Source: Flagellimonas maritima (lineage in GTDB: Bacteria; Bacteroidota; Bacteroidia; Flavobacteriales; Flavobacteriaceae). From it: 64,000 bases of DNA. The translations under genes and the position numbers were made by a program. Under the pieces are notes generated by a model. The model saw only the letters and a program-made list of their open reading frames with translations. It did no database searches and was not told the origin of the DNA. The DNA lies in the NCBI RefSeq assembly GCF_003269425.1, contig NZ_CP030104.1:3691001-3755000 (forward strand). Reading direction: 5' to 3'. Positions 7,696 through 15,519 of this stretch are shown in pieces. Numbering within the stretch: the stretch's first letter is position 1; every line of letters begins with the position of its first letter.

Positions 7696-8397
7696 ATGTC
7701 TGAAAATCTTAAATCTTCTGCTTTAAATTTACAGATTCTCTACGAAGACAATCATCTTATTGTAATCAACAAAAAAGTTGGTGACATTGTACAGGGAGAT
7801 AAAACCGGTGATGCTCCTTTGAGTGAAATCATAAAAGAATATTTAAAAGTAAAATATGATAAACCCGGGAATGTATATCTGGGGGTAGTCCATAGATTGG
7901 ACAGACCAACATCCGGAATTGTATTATTTGCTAAAACTTCCAAGGCATTGCCACGATTGAACAAACTGTTTGCGGAAGGAAAAACCAAAAAAACCTATTG
8001 GGCCATAGTAAAAAAATCTCCAGATTCTGAAAAAGGGATTTTAACGCATTGGTTGGTTCGTAATCCAAAGCAGAACAAATCCTACGCCCATAAAAAAGAA
8101 GTCCCAAATAGCAAAAAGGCTATTTTGGAATATAAAACCCTTAAAAAGCTGGATAATTATTCCCTTTTGGAAATTGACTTAAAAACTGGAAGACACCATC
8201 AGATTCGAGCTCAACTTGCAGCTATTGGGTGCTTTATTAAAGGTGACCTAAAATATGGCGCGGACAGGAGCAATAAGAACGGAGGGATTCACCTACATGC
8301 AAGAAGTTTGGAATTTGAACATCCTGTAAAGAAAGAAAATATTCAGATTTTAGCAGGTCCGCCCAATGACCCTATTTGGAACGATTGCCATGCTTGA
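7696..8397 (+). CDS. RluA-family RNA pseudouridine synthase
   Basis: A 233-residue protein with the RluA catalytic motif VHRLDRPTSGIVLFAKT (catalytic Asp in RLD), the downstream KKTYWAIV and LKTGRHHQIRAQLA blocks, and closing LHARSLEFEHPV. It isomerises specific uridines in rRNA or tRNA. There is no S4 RNA-binding domain at the N-terminus, and the length is that of short family members; the target site cannot be inferred. The ATG follows immediately after the stop of the hydrolase gene. It ends 30 bases from the convergent DUF4411 gene. Confidence 0.93.
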   Translation: MSENLKSSALNLQILYEDNHLIVINKKVGDIVQGDKTGDAPLSEIIKEYLKVKYDKPGNVYLGVVHRLDRPTSGIVLFAKTSKALPRLNKLFAEGKTKKTYWAIVKKSPDSEKGILTHWLVRNPKQNKSYAHKKEVPNSKKAILEYKTLKKLDNYSLLEIDLKTGRHHQIRAQLAAIGCFIKGDLKYGADRSNKNGGIHLHARSLEFEHPVKKENIQILAGPPNDPIWNDCHA

Positions 8398-8427
8398 TAT
8401 ACCCTTTAAATATTATATTCCAATATT

Positions 8428-8937
8428 TTACTTCGACTCGCAGATAAATTTTATATTCAAATCCCTTATGAATTCAAAATCGTCAATCCATTTAACATTC
8501 ATATTATCGCAGACGTGAGGAATTTTAATTTTGGTTTGTTTCTTAAAATAGTCTTTCGTCTCCTTAGTCACTACAATTGCATTTTCTTTAATTGCGTGAG
8601 CGATTACCCAAGGGTCAGCTTTTGAGTGAATTCCGTTATTTGAAACTAAATATTTATGACTTGGATTAGATGCATATATATCTTTTAAACAGTTTGTTAC
8701 TTCTCCGTCAATTTTTCTAATCGGAATATCACTTTTTTTTAACCATTCAAATAAATCGTCCTCGCCTTTCTCTATTTCTTCATAAACTAATTCGGGAATA
8801 AAAACTACACCTTTTTTACCCAATTCGTTTAAAACCTCCCAATAGGAAGGACAAATTTCAGGTGAGTAATATTTTTGCCAAGCTTGAATAAGAATATTGG
8901 CATCAATACAGTAAATTACTTTTTCATCTTCGAACAT
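8428..8937 (-). CDS. DUF4411 PIN-domain protein, candidate toxin nuclease
   Basis: A 169-residue PIN-like protein. It has the acidic residues expected of a PIN nuclease: Asp12 in YCIDANILIQAW, Glu53/Glu54 in LVYEEIEKGED and Asp108 in SKADPWVIAHA; AIVVTKETKDY forms the last conserved block. These fit DUF4411, a PIN-like family often placed next to Xre/ImmA-type genes in toxin-antitoxin-like pairs. Its ATG overlaps the stop of the upstream regulator (TAATG), showing translational coupling. A role as an RNA-cleaving toxin is inferred from family and context. Confidence 0.82.
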   Translation of the reverse strand: MFEDEKVIYCIDANILIQAWQKYYSPEICPSYWEVLNELGKKGVVFIPELVYEEIEKGEDDLFEWLKKSDIPIRKIDGEVTNCLKDIYASNPSHKYLVSNNGIHSKADPWVIAHAIKENAIVVTKETKDYFKKQTKIKIPHVCDNMNVKWIDDFEFIRDLNIKFICESK

Positions 8938-10109
8938 TAGGCAAGCAGTTTTTCAAATTTTTGGAATTTATTAATCTGCGTGTTAAGAAGATTACTTGCA
9001 ATTGATGGTGACAACGAACCGTTATTAAAAGAATCCATTACAATTCTCGTAAATAGTTTGCTGTTTTTATTTAGGCGAAGAAGGTAAGCGTCTGGTCCGC
9101 CTTTTCTTTCTCTTTGTTTTTCCTTTTTTATCTTTTCTCTTTCCAAAAACTTCTCAAATTCATTTTGAGCATCTAGCTTTAGAATTTTATATTGAGATTG
9201 GGAAATTAAGTTTAAGTTTAAAGCACGAACCAATAATGCAAAAGAACTTATACCGAGTTCTTTAGCTTGTTTAAAAATCAAATCATTCGAATCAAATGTA
9301 TCTGTGCCCAATTGGGTAATCAATTCCCTTGGCATTAGTGCATTGGCTGCAACTTGATTACAAAACAATTCTACAGGATGAAATTTTGATTTAGGTTTAT
9401 CAGTAAAATCAATATCTATTTCATTTGAGATACCTGATTTAGCTATCCAAATATGTGCTAATTCGTGTACTAATGTAAATAGTTGTGGTGCATTCCAATT
9501 TTTTGAATTCACAAATATAAAAGGGGCGAATTTGTCAGCAATCGCAAAACCTTGAATTAAGTCTCTATCTAGAATTAAATGTGAATGCAAGTAGCTAGCA
9601 CGAGATATAAATATTCCCGCAGTTTCTGCTTTGTCAATCCATTCGTTTATCGGTGTTTTCTGATAATTATCTGGACTAATTTTTAAGGTGTCCAATATAT
9701 CTCTTGCAACAATTTCTGGATTATCATTGATAGAATATTTCCCAACAAAAGGAAGTTTGTCTTCGCCAATTTCTTCGTATAATTCACTTATCCAATTCTG
9801 TTTTTCTTGAACATCACGAATAATAAATAATGATGCTGTATCTAATTTTTGCGCATCATCTCTTCGATAATCTTGTAGCAGTTGAAAATCTTTTGGTATT
9901 TCTGGTAAAAAGAAAAGAGAAAATGGTCTTCTGAAACTTTTTGCCAAGATTTTAGCTTGTCGAATTGTCGGAAAATCATTTCCGCTCTCCCAAGTCAAAT
10001 ATCTTTCAGGCGATACAGAAACTTTTTTGGCAGCATCTTTAACAGAGATATTAGCGGACTCTCTTGCCCACTTTAAAATCTCGGATGTTATGAATGCTTT
10101 ATCGGCCAT
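8937..10109 (-). CDS. Xre-type HTH and ImmA/IrrE metallopeptidase-domain regulator, candidate antitoxin
   Basis: A 390-residue protein with an N-terminal Xre helix-turn-helix (residues 10-65; SVKDAAKKVSVSPERYLTWE) and a central ImmA/IrrE (COG2856) domain with zinc motif His215-Glu-Leu-Ala-His219 (LVHELAHIW) and third ligand region VELFCNQVAANALMP (Glu247). The C-terminal 130 residues are helical and basic. Such proteins repress their own operon and may cut a partner regulator. ATG 10109 is preferred to TTG 10121. The pair with the PIN gene sits between conserved flavobacterial genes, as expected for a mobile defence or stress module. Confidence 0.88.
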   Translation of the reverse strand: MADKAFITSEILKWARESANISVKDAAKKVSVSPERYLTWESGNDFPTIRQAKILAKSFRRPFSLFFLPEIPKDFQLLQDYRRDDAQKLDTASLFIIRDVQEKQNWISELYEEIGEDKLPFVGKYSINDNPEIVARDILDTLKISPDNYQKTPINEWIDKAETAGIFISRASYLHSHLILDRDLIQGFAIADKFAPFIFVNSKNWNAPQLFTLVHELAHIWIAKSGISNEIDIDFTDKPKSKFHPVELFCNQVAANALMPRELITQLGTDTFDSNDLIFKQAKELGISSFALLVRALNLNLISQSQYKILKLDAQNEFEKFLEREKIKKEKQRERKGGPDAYLLRLNKNSKLFTRIVMDSFNNGSLSPSIASNLLNTQINKFQKFEKLLA

Positions 10110-10155
10110 TGAATTCAACAAAAATAAGATTATTTAGAACATTTATATCTCGCTT

Positions 10156-11700
10156 CTAGCGCGTAATCGCCAATGCCTTTTCACGAATGATTTGACCTAC
10201 CGGTTTATTCTGTAAGTGGCTTTCCAACCATGACAAAATATCCAAATAAAGAAAAGCTCTTTTCTCATAAGGATGGTTTTCATACTTCTTTAATTCATTG
10301 TAAAGCTTTTGAAACTCGTTTCTCAATTCGCTTGGATAGATATCGCCAAGGCTCCGTAAAAATTTGATCATCTCTTTTTGAACGGCGTGCAGGTCGTTCA
10401 TTTTCAGTAAGAACTTGTACGTACTTTTAAGCTGAACCTCCAAATGGTAATCCATTCCAGCTTCATAATGTGCAACCAAACTCAAAACCCGCGCAAAACA
10501 CATTAGATCCTCACGCATTTTTAGGTTCTTGTTCAAAATGATTTTCTTCAGATAGGCAATACAATTTTTGTTGTCGCCATTCCCAAAGTAGAGGCAGGCA
10601 ATCTTATAGTATAGCAACATAATGTGGTGTTCATCAATTCTATCCTTGTGCTTTTTAATGCCATATTCAATGATATTGACAAGATACAATCCCTTGCCAA
10701 AGGTACCTTCCAAAAAATGCTGGTTCAGTTTATTGGAATTGATATAAAGAAATGCCAACGAAACAATATTCTCGTTTTGAGGAAACTTTGGACTATTAAC
10801 CTGCTCCTCCATTCTTTTTAAAGTTTCCCTAAATTGTGAACTGTATTTAACAAAGAACAATGATTCTAAAAGATAATGATTCCCTTTTAGGAAAAAGACC
10901 GGGTTTAAAGGAATCATTTCTTCATTATCATAGAAAAGATCTACCCATTTGCTGGCATATTTATAAGAGGACAAAAAGTCTTGAGTGAGAAAACTATACC
11001 ATAAATGGGCCTTGTACAACCATAATTTTTCTCTAAAACCGAGATTATCAATATTGTATGCAGGCAAGTGTGCATCAAAATAGTTTTGAACCTCCAATAA
11101 CTCTTCATCATTACGTACATAACCCACTTTTAGCATCATTCCGTACAATTGCAGGGAAAGGTTGGAAAGCTTGCTCGTTATTACATTATGTGCCGAAAGC
11201 TCTTTTGCCTGTACCGCAAGTTCATCTGCCCTATCGGGAATACTTCTTGTAATATATTGGGTCTCAATTATTTTTTCGAGTTCCACAATTTCGTAGGCAA
11301 CATTTTTTTCCTCATTCTCTATAGCAAAGTTTTTTGCTTTGTCCAAAATCTTTAAACTTTGCTTGTACAAGCCTTTTTGATATAGGATAGTTGCAAAATC
11401 CAATTGCTCACGTATTTGAACCCTTATATTTTGATTGACGGGATTCAATCGTAAACTCACCAAAATCTGTTTATATAGATGCGCTTTTAAGTTGGAAAGC
11501 TGTGCTTTTTTGACAATGTTATTTTCCAAGATTTGACGCTCATCATATGTTCGCAATCTATCCAGCAAATTAAAGAGCGCCAGAAACTTAGCATCAGCAT
11601 TTACCCCTAAACGACCTACGTACAGCTTAAACTGACGTTTTTCTGACTTTGAAAGTGATTTTATCAGAACGAAAAGAGCGTCTTTATGGGTATTTGTCAT
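10156..11700 (-). CDS. Conserved hypothetical protein, TPR-like helical repeat
   Basis: A 514-residue, wholly soluble and almost entirely helical protein without signal peptide. Amphipathic helix pairs such as LDFATILYQKGLYKQSLKIL and KIACLYFGNGDNKNCIAYLK recall degenerate tetratricopeptide repeats, from about residue 100 to 480. The N-terminus (LIKSLSKSEKRQFKLYVGRL) is basic. I know of no assigned function; its likely role is a cytoplasmic scaffold. It is the first gene leftward of a divergent 146-base region shared with leuA. Its stop lies 46 bases from the Xre-ImmA gene start, with no clear terminator between them. Confidence 0.72.
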   Translation of the reverse strand: MTNTHKDALFVLIKSLSKSEKRQFKLYVGRLGVNADAKFLALFNLLDRLRTYDERQILENNIVKKAQLSNLKAHLYKQILVSLRLNPVNQNIRVQIREQLDFATILYQKGLYKQSLKILDKAKNFAIENEEKNVAYEIVELEKIIETQYITRSIPDRADELAVQAKELSAHNVITSKLSNLSLQLYGMMLKVGYVRNDEELLEVQNYFDAHLPAYNIDNLGFREKLWLYKAHLWYSFLTQDFLSSYKYASKWVDLFYDNEEMIPLNPVFFLKGNHYLLESLFFVKYSSQFRETLKRMEEQVNSPKFPQNENIVSLAFLYINSNKLNQHFLEGTFGKGLYLVNIIEYGIKKHKDRIDEHHIMLLYYKIACLYFGNGDNKNCIAYLKKIILNKNLKMREDLMCFARVLSLVAHYEAGMDYHLEVQLKSTYKFLLKMNDLHAVQKEMIKFLRSLGDIYPSELRNEFQKLYNELKKYENHPYEKRAFLYLDILSWLESHLQNKPVGQIIREKALAITR

Positions 11701-11705
11701 CGTAA

Positions 11706-11766
11706 AAAATATAATTTAACGTATTGTTTTTCAGTATTTTAAATTCTCTAAAATACAATTTAACGT
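11706..11766. repeat. Pair of 17-bp direct repeats between divergent genes
   Basis: AAAATATAATTTAACGT (11706-11722) and AAAATACAATTTAACGT (11750-11766) differ at one base and start 44 bp apart, about four helical turns. The second copy is also part of a loose palindrome (TACAA...TTGTA). They lie between the start of the helical-repeat gene (11700) and leuA (11847), so they could be operator sites for either promoter. The base composition is very AT-rich, so chance similarity cannot be dismissed. Confidence 0.4.
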
Positions 11767-11846
11767 TGTAATGGATTTTATCATTTTATAGTTCTTGCCA
11801 ACTGCTGCTCTATCTTCGTGTAGCTTAGCTAAAACTGACAAAAATA

Positions 11847-13019
11847 ATGGATAAAGATAAGGTACAAATTTTTGATACTACACTAAGGGACGGAGAACAA
11901 GTTCCTGGCTGTAAATTGGATACAAAACAAAAATTGATCATCGCCGAACGTTTGGATGAACTGGGCGTTGATGTTATCGAAGCAGGTTTTCCAATATCCA
12001 GTCCCGGTGATTTTAAATCTGTACAAGAAATTGCCAAATTGGTGAAAAATGCTACGGTATGTGGGTTGACCCGTGCTGTTAAGAAGGACATTGAAGTTGC
12101 TGCCGAAGCCATAAAATTTGCTAAAATACCAAGAATACATACGGGTATAGGCACATCGGACTCCCATATCAAGCATAAGTTCAATACTACACGGGAAAAA
12201 ATTATAGAACGTGCCGTTGATGCGGTTTCCTATGCAAAATCATTTGTTGAGGATGTAGAGTTCTATGCGGAGGATGCCGGGCGTACCGATAATGAATTTT
12301 TAGCTCAAATCTGTGAGGCAGTCATCAAAGCCGGTGCAACAGTACTCAATATTCCGGATACCACAGGGTATTGTTTGCCAGAAGAGTACGGAGCAAAAAT
12401 GAAATATCTCAAAGAAAATGTAAAAGGTATAAATAAAGCTATTCTTTCCTGCCACTGTCACAATGACCTAGGTTTGGCAACGGCCAATTCAATTGCAGGT
12501 GTTGTTCATGGCGCAAGACAAATAGAGTGCACAATAAATGGTATTGGAGAACGTGCGGGAAACACTTCTCTTGAAGAAGTCGTGATGATTTTAAAACAAC
12601 ACCCCTACCTCAATTTGGACACAAATATCAATAGTACACTCTTATTTGATACAAGCCGAATGGTTTCCCAAAAAATGGGAATGCCCGTACAGCCCAATAA
12701 AGCAATTGTTGGATCTAATGCGTTTGCCCATAGCTCTGGTATTCATCAAGACGGGGTGATCAAACAGCGGGAAACTTATGAGATAATAGACCCGGCAGAT
12801 GTTGGCGTTACTGAATCTTCCATCGTCTTAACAGCAAGGAGTGGCCGTGCAGCATTGGCATACCGAGCAAAAAGAATAGGTTACGAGCTTACCAAGTTAC
12901 AATTGGATGCTGTCTATGAAAATTTTCTGGAATTCGCGGATCGCAAAAAAGAAATTTTGGATGATGATATTCATCAAATTATGGAAACCAGTGATGTTTC
13001 CATCAAGAGTTTGGCCTAG
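11847..13019 (+). CDS. leuA: 2-isopropylmalate synthase, short form without regulatory domain
   Basis: A 390-residue enzyme that condenses acetyl-CoA and 2-oxoisovalerate, the first step of leucine synthesis. Seen: [15 protein letters not shown] (metal-binding Asp and catalytic Arg), [33 protein letters not shown] (metal-binding HxH) and [14 protein letters not shown], and HSSGIHQDG of the linker. It stops at about residue 390, whereas LeuA with the C-terminal allosteric domain has about 510 residues; the leucine-sensing domain is absent, as in other Bacteroidota LeuA proteins I recall. leuB follows 29 bases downstream. leuCD is not in the window. Homocitrate or citramalate synthase is less likely given the pairing with leuB. 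Confidence 0.92.
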   Translation: MDKDKVQIFDTTLRDGEQVPGCKLDTKQKLIIAERLDELGVDVIEAGFPISSPGDFKSVQEIAKLVKNATVCGLTRAVKKDIEVAAEAIKFAKIPRIHTGIGTSDSHIKHKFNTTREKIIERAVDAVSYAKSFVEDVEFYAEDAGRTDNEFLAQICEAVIKAGATVLNIPDTTGYCLPEEYGAKMKYLKENVKGINKAILSCHCHNDLGLATANSIAGVVHGARQIECTINGIGERAGNTSLEEVVMILKQHPYLNLDTNINSTLLFDTSRMVSQKMGMPVQPNKAIVGSNAFAHSSGIHQDGVIKQRETYEIIDPADVGVTESSIVLTARSGRAALAYRAKRIGYELTKLQLDAVYENFLEFADRKKEILDDDIHQIMETSDVSIKSLA

Positions 13020-13048
13020 ACAATCCTTTCAAATCAAATTACCACTAC

Positions 13049-14167
13049 ATGAATCTAAAGATAGCGTTGTTACCGGGAGATGGTATTGGACCAGAAGTAC
13101 TTGAGCAGGCAGTAAAGTGCTTGCAGGCGGTCGAAGAAACCTTTAACCATAACTTTACTTACAAAGAAGCTCTCGTTGGCGCTATTGCCATAGAAAAAAA
13201 AAGAAATCCACTTCCCAATACAACCCTTGAGCTTTGCAAAGAAGCGGATGCTGTCTTATTTGGTGCAATCGGAGACCCAAAGTACGATAATGATCCAGAA
13301 GCTAAGATAAGACCAGAGCAAGGATTGTTAAGATTGCGAAAAGAGCTTGAACTTTTTGCCAATATAAGGCCCGTAAAGATTTTTCCATCACTAATCCACA
13401 ATTCTCCATTAAAAAAAGATATTATCTCAAAAACGGATTTTATCATCTACCGGGAATTGACCGGAGGAATCTATTTTGGCGAGAAAAAGATAAATGCCGA
13501 AGGTACCGTTGCTTCTGATTTATGTGAATATTCAGAAAAAGAAATTTCGCGAATAGCACATTTGGCTTTTAAAGCTGCAAAAAATAGACGGAACAAGCTC
13601 ACACTGGTCGATAAGGCCAACGTTTTGGAATCTTCAAGGTTGTGGAGGAAAGTAGTGACCAAAATTGGGGAAAGTTACCCAGAGGTAGTATTGGATTTTC
13701 TCTTTGTTGATAATGCCGCTATGCAGATTATACTAAATCCACGTCAATTTGATGTTATCCTTACCGAAAATATGTTTGGTGATATAATTTCCGATGAAGG
13801 CAGTGTCATTGGTGGTTCTATTGGATTATTGGCTTCTGCGTCCGTAGGGGATGAAAATGCACTGTTCGAGCCAATTCACGGTTCTTACCCACAAGCAAAG
13901 GGAAAAGACATTGCCAACCCAATAGCTTCTATTCTTTCTGCAGCCATGCTGTTAGAACATTTTGGCCTTTTTGAAGAAGCCATGGCAGTCCGCGAAGCAG
14001 TCGATAAATCCCTGGAAAAGAGTGTTGTAACTCCAGATTTAAATGCCAAGAGCCAATATGGTACAGGCCAAGTTGGAGATTTTATAGCCCACAATATTGT
14101 CGATAGTGAAGATGACATCAATATGAACGACGAGAACATAGGGTTGGGGAAATCAACTATTATTTAG
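13049..14167 (+). CDS. leuB: 3-isopropylmalate dehydrogenase
   Basis: A 372-residue NAD-dependent oxidative decarboxylase of leucine synthesis. Typical blocks: IALLPGDGIGPEVLEQAV, VLFGAIGDPKYD, the LLRLRKELELFANIRPVK substrate loop, YRELTGGIYFGE, LTLVDKANVLESSRLWR, ILTENMFGDIISDE and FEPIHGSYPQAKGKDIANP. The IRP loop supports isopropylmalate rather than isocitrate. A short C-terminal tail after the last helix (about 20 residues, acid-rich then STII) is longer than usual. It forms a two-gene unit with leuA. Its last 8 bases overlap the end of the convergent TlpA-like gene. Confidence 0.95.
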   Translation: MNLKIALLPGDGIGPEVLEQAVKCLQAVEETFNHNFTYKEALVGAIAIEKKRNPLPNTTLELCKEADAVLFGAIGDPKYDNDPEAKIRPEQGLLRLRKELELFANIRPVKIFPSLIHNSPLKKDIISKTDFIIYRELTGGIYFGEKKINAEGTVASDLCEYSEKEISRIAHLAFKAAKNRRNKLTLVDKANVLESSRLWRKVVTKIGESYPEVVLDFLFVDNAAMQIILNPRQFDVILTENMFGDIISDEGSVIGGSIGLLASASVGDENALFEPIHGSYPQAKGKDIANPIASILSAAMLLEHFGLFEEAMAVREAVDKSLEKSVVTPDLNAKSQYGTGQVGDFIAHNIVDSEDDINMNDENIGLGKSTII

Positions 14168-15392
14168 TTTTTTGAACATTAAGTTTTCTGATGGTTTCTT
14201 TGAATTCTTTTTTAAAGGCTTCGTGTTTCTCCCCAGTGGCAGGCCCGTTAAATCCGGTATGTATTTTCTCTACGTTTCCCTGTTTGCCAATATAAATGGT
14301 AGTTGGATAAGATAGCACGTGGTTGAGCATTGGTAATTTCTCATTTGCTTTCTGCTTATCTGAACTTCCATATTGTGCCAATAAAATAGGATAGTCCACT
14401 CCCAATTTATTTTTGAGTCTTTTGATACCCTCCCAAGACTTTTCTTCAGTTTTGGCATATTCAAAGGCCAATGCAACAAATTCAACGTTCAAATCTGGGT
14501 TTTTATCCAAAAAATCTATATAAAATTTTGTTTCATCAAGACAATTGGGACACCAAGTTCCCATAATCTGAACCAAAACTACTTTATTATCAAATCTTGA
14601 ATCAGAAAGGGCGACCGTCTTACCAGTTTCGTCGGGGAAGGAAAAGTAAAATCTATCATAACCTTCTTTCAAGAAAGTAAGACTATCGGCATCTGGCAAT
14701 TCGAATGCTTCATTGCGTTTACCGACAAATTTTTCAACCGCATGGTTCCCAGAATAGAAATTTCCTTGTAAAGTGCTATCCGAAATCTTAGCAATGAACA
14801 AAAAAGCATGTGCCCCATCAAAAGTTGAGAGTTTAAGGGTATCTCCTGTAACAATACCTTCCAAATACCTGTAATCTCCCGTTTTTGTTCTGAATGTTCC
14901 TTCTACATCATTGCCATCTTGCCTAAAAATTCCTTTTGCTGGGTATTCATTTTCCGTTTCAACATCAAAATCAACTTCCCAAATTCCGGAAATGTTTGTA
15001 ATGGCTGATGATGAAACTTTAAACCTGTCCTTTTTACCAAATTTGGCTTTGAACGGTACAATCCTATCCAAACTTTCCTTTATAAAGTTTCCGCTTATTT
15101 CTTTTTCCGTGAAGGTCCCCAACAAATACCCTTCAAAAACCGGCATTTTAATATGTATAGAATCGTTCCAAACTTCTATCTCCTCAACAAGTATAACTTC
15201 TTCTGCATTGTACATTTCAATAATATACGATTCGTTCTCCCCTTTTGAAATTGAAAAACTAAAAGGTAATGTTTCGGTAGGGGAAACTTCCAACTTAGCC
15301 AACCAGTCACCTGTGGCAATATCTTTTTTCTCTTCTTCACATGATGCCAACAGCAAGGTAAAAGAAATGACAAACACCCAAATTCTTTTCAT
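14160..15392 (-). CDS. TlpA-family thiol-disulfide oxidoreductase lipoprotein
   Basis: A 410-residue lipoprotein (signal MKRIWVFVISFTLLLASC, then EEEKKD). Residues about 25-240 form beta-rich repeated segments, and a thioredoxin fold covers about 250-405 with redox motif Cys281-Pro-Asn-Cys284 (GTWCPNCLDE). It probably reduces disulfides or cytochrome-c cysteines in the periplasm; the substrate is unknown. The acidic residues just after the lipid-attachment cysteine resemble the Bacteroidota surface-export signal. It converges on leuB with an 8-base overlap of the ends. Compare the relative at 21231, which has lost the cysteines. Confidence 0.86.
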   Translation of the reverse strand: MKRIWVFVISFTLLLASCEEEKKDIATGDWLAKLEVSPTETLPFSFSISKGENESYIIEMYNAEEVILVEEIEVWNDSIHIKMPVFEGYLLGTFTEKEISGNFIKESLDRIVPFKAKFGKKDRFKVSSSAITNISGIWEVDFDVETENEYPAKGIFRQDGNDVEGTFRTKTGDYRYLEGIVTGDTLKLSTFDGAHAFLFIAKISDSTLQGNFYSGNHAVEKFVGKRNEAFELPDADSLTFLKEGYDRFYFSFPDETGKTVALSDSRFDNKVVLVQIMGTWCPNCLDETKFYIDFLDKNPDLNVEFVALAFEYAKTEEKSWEGIKRLKNKLGVDYPILLAQYGSSDKQKANEKLPMLNHVLSYPTTIYIGKQGNVEKIHTGFNGPATGEKHEAFKKEFKETIRKLNVQKTK

Positions 15393-15469
15393 ATTTTAAA
15401 AGATTCTTCCGAAAAAACTAAAATACGACCCAAAACTTATAATAACACTACAGCAAGCATTATTTTACA

Positions 15470-15500
15470 TTGAATCTGTTCCCCTATTGTTTTATATTTG
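15470..15500 (+). promoter_or_regulatory. Promoter of pheT
   Basis: TTG at 15470-15472, a 20-nt spacer and TATATTTG at 15493-15500 match the Bacteroidota housekeeping promoter (TTG, about 19-20 nt, TAnnTTTG). Transcription would start near 15505, about 15 nt before the pheT ATG. Confidence 0.72.
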
Positions 15501-15519
15501 TCGACTTTAAATATGGGGT

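Noticed and set aside
8398..10155. Prophage or insertion sequence around the Xre-ImmA/PIN pair
   Set aside because: No integrase, transposase, terminal repeats or phage structural genes are seen; only the two-gene pair stands out.
13049..14167. leuB as isocitrate or tartrate dehydrogenase
   Set aside because: The LRLRKELELFANIRP loop and adjacency to leuA support isopropylmalate.
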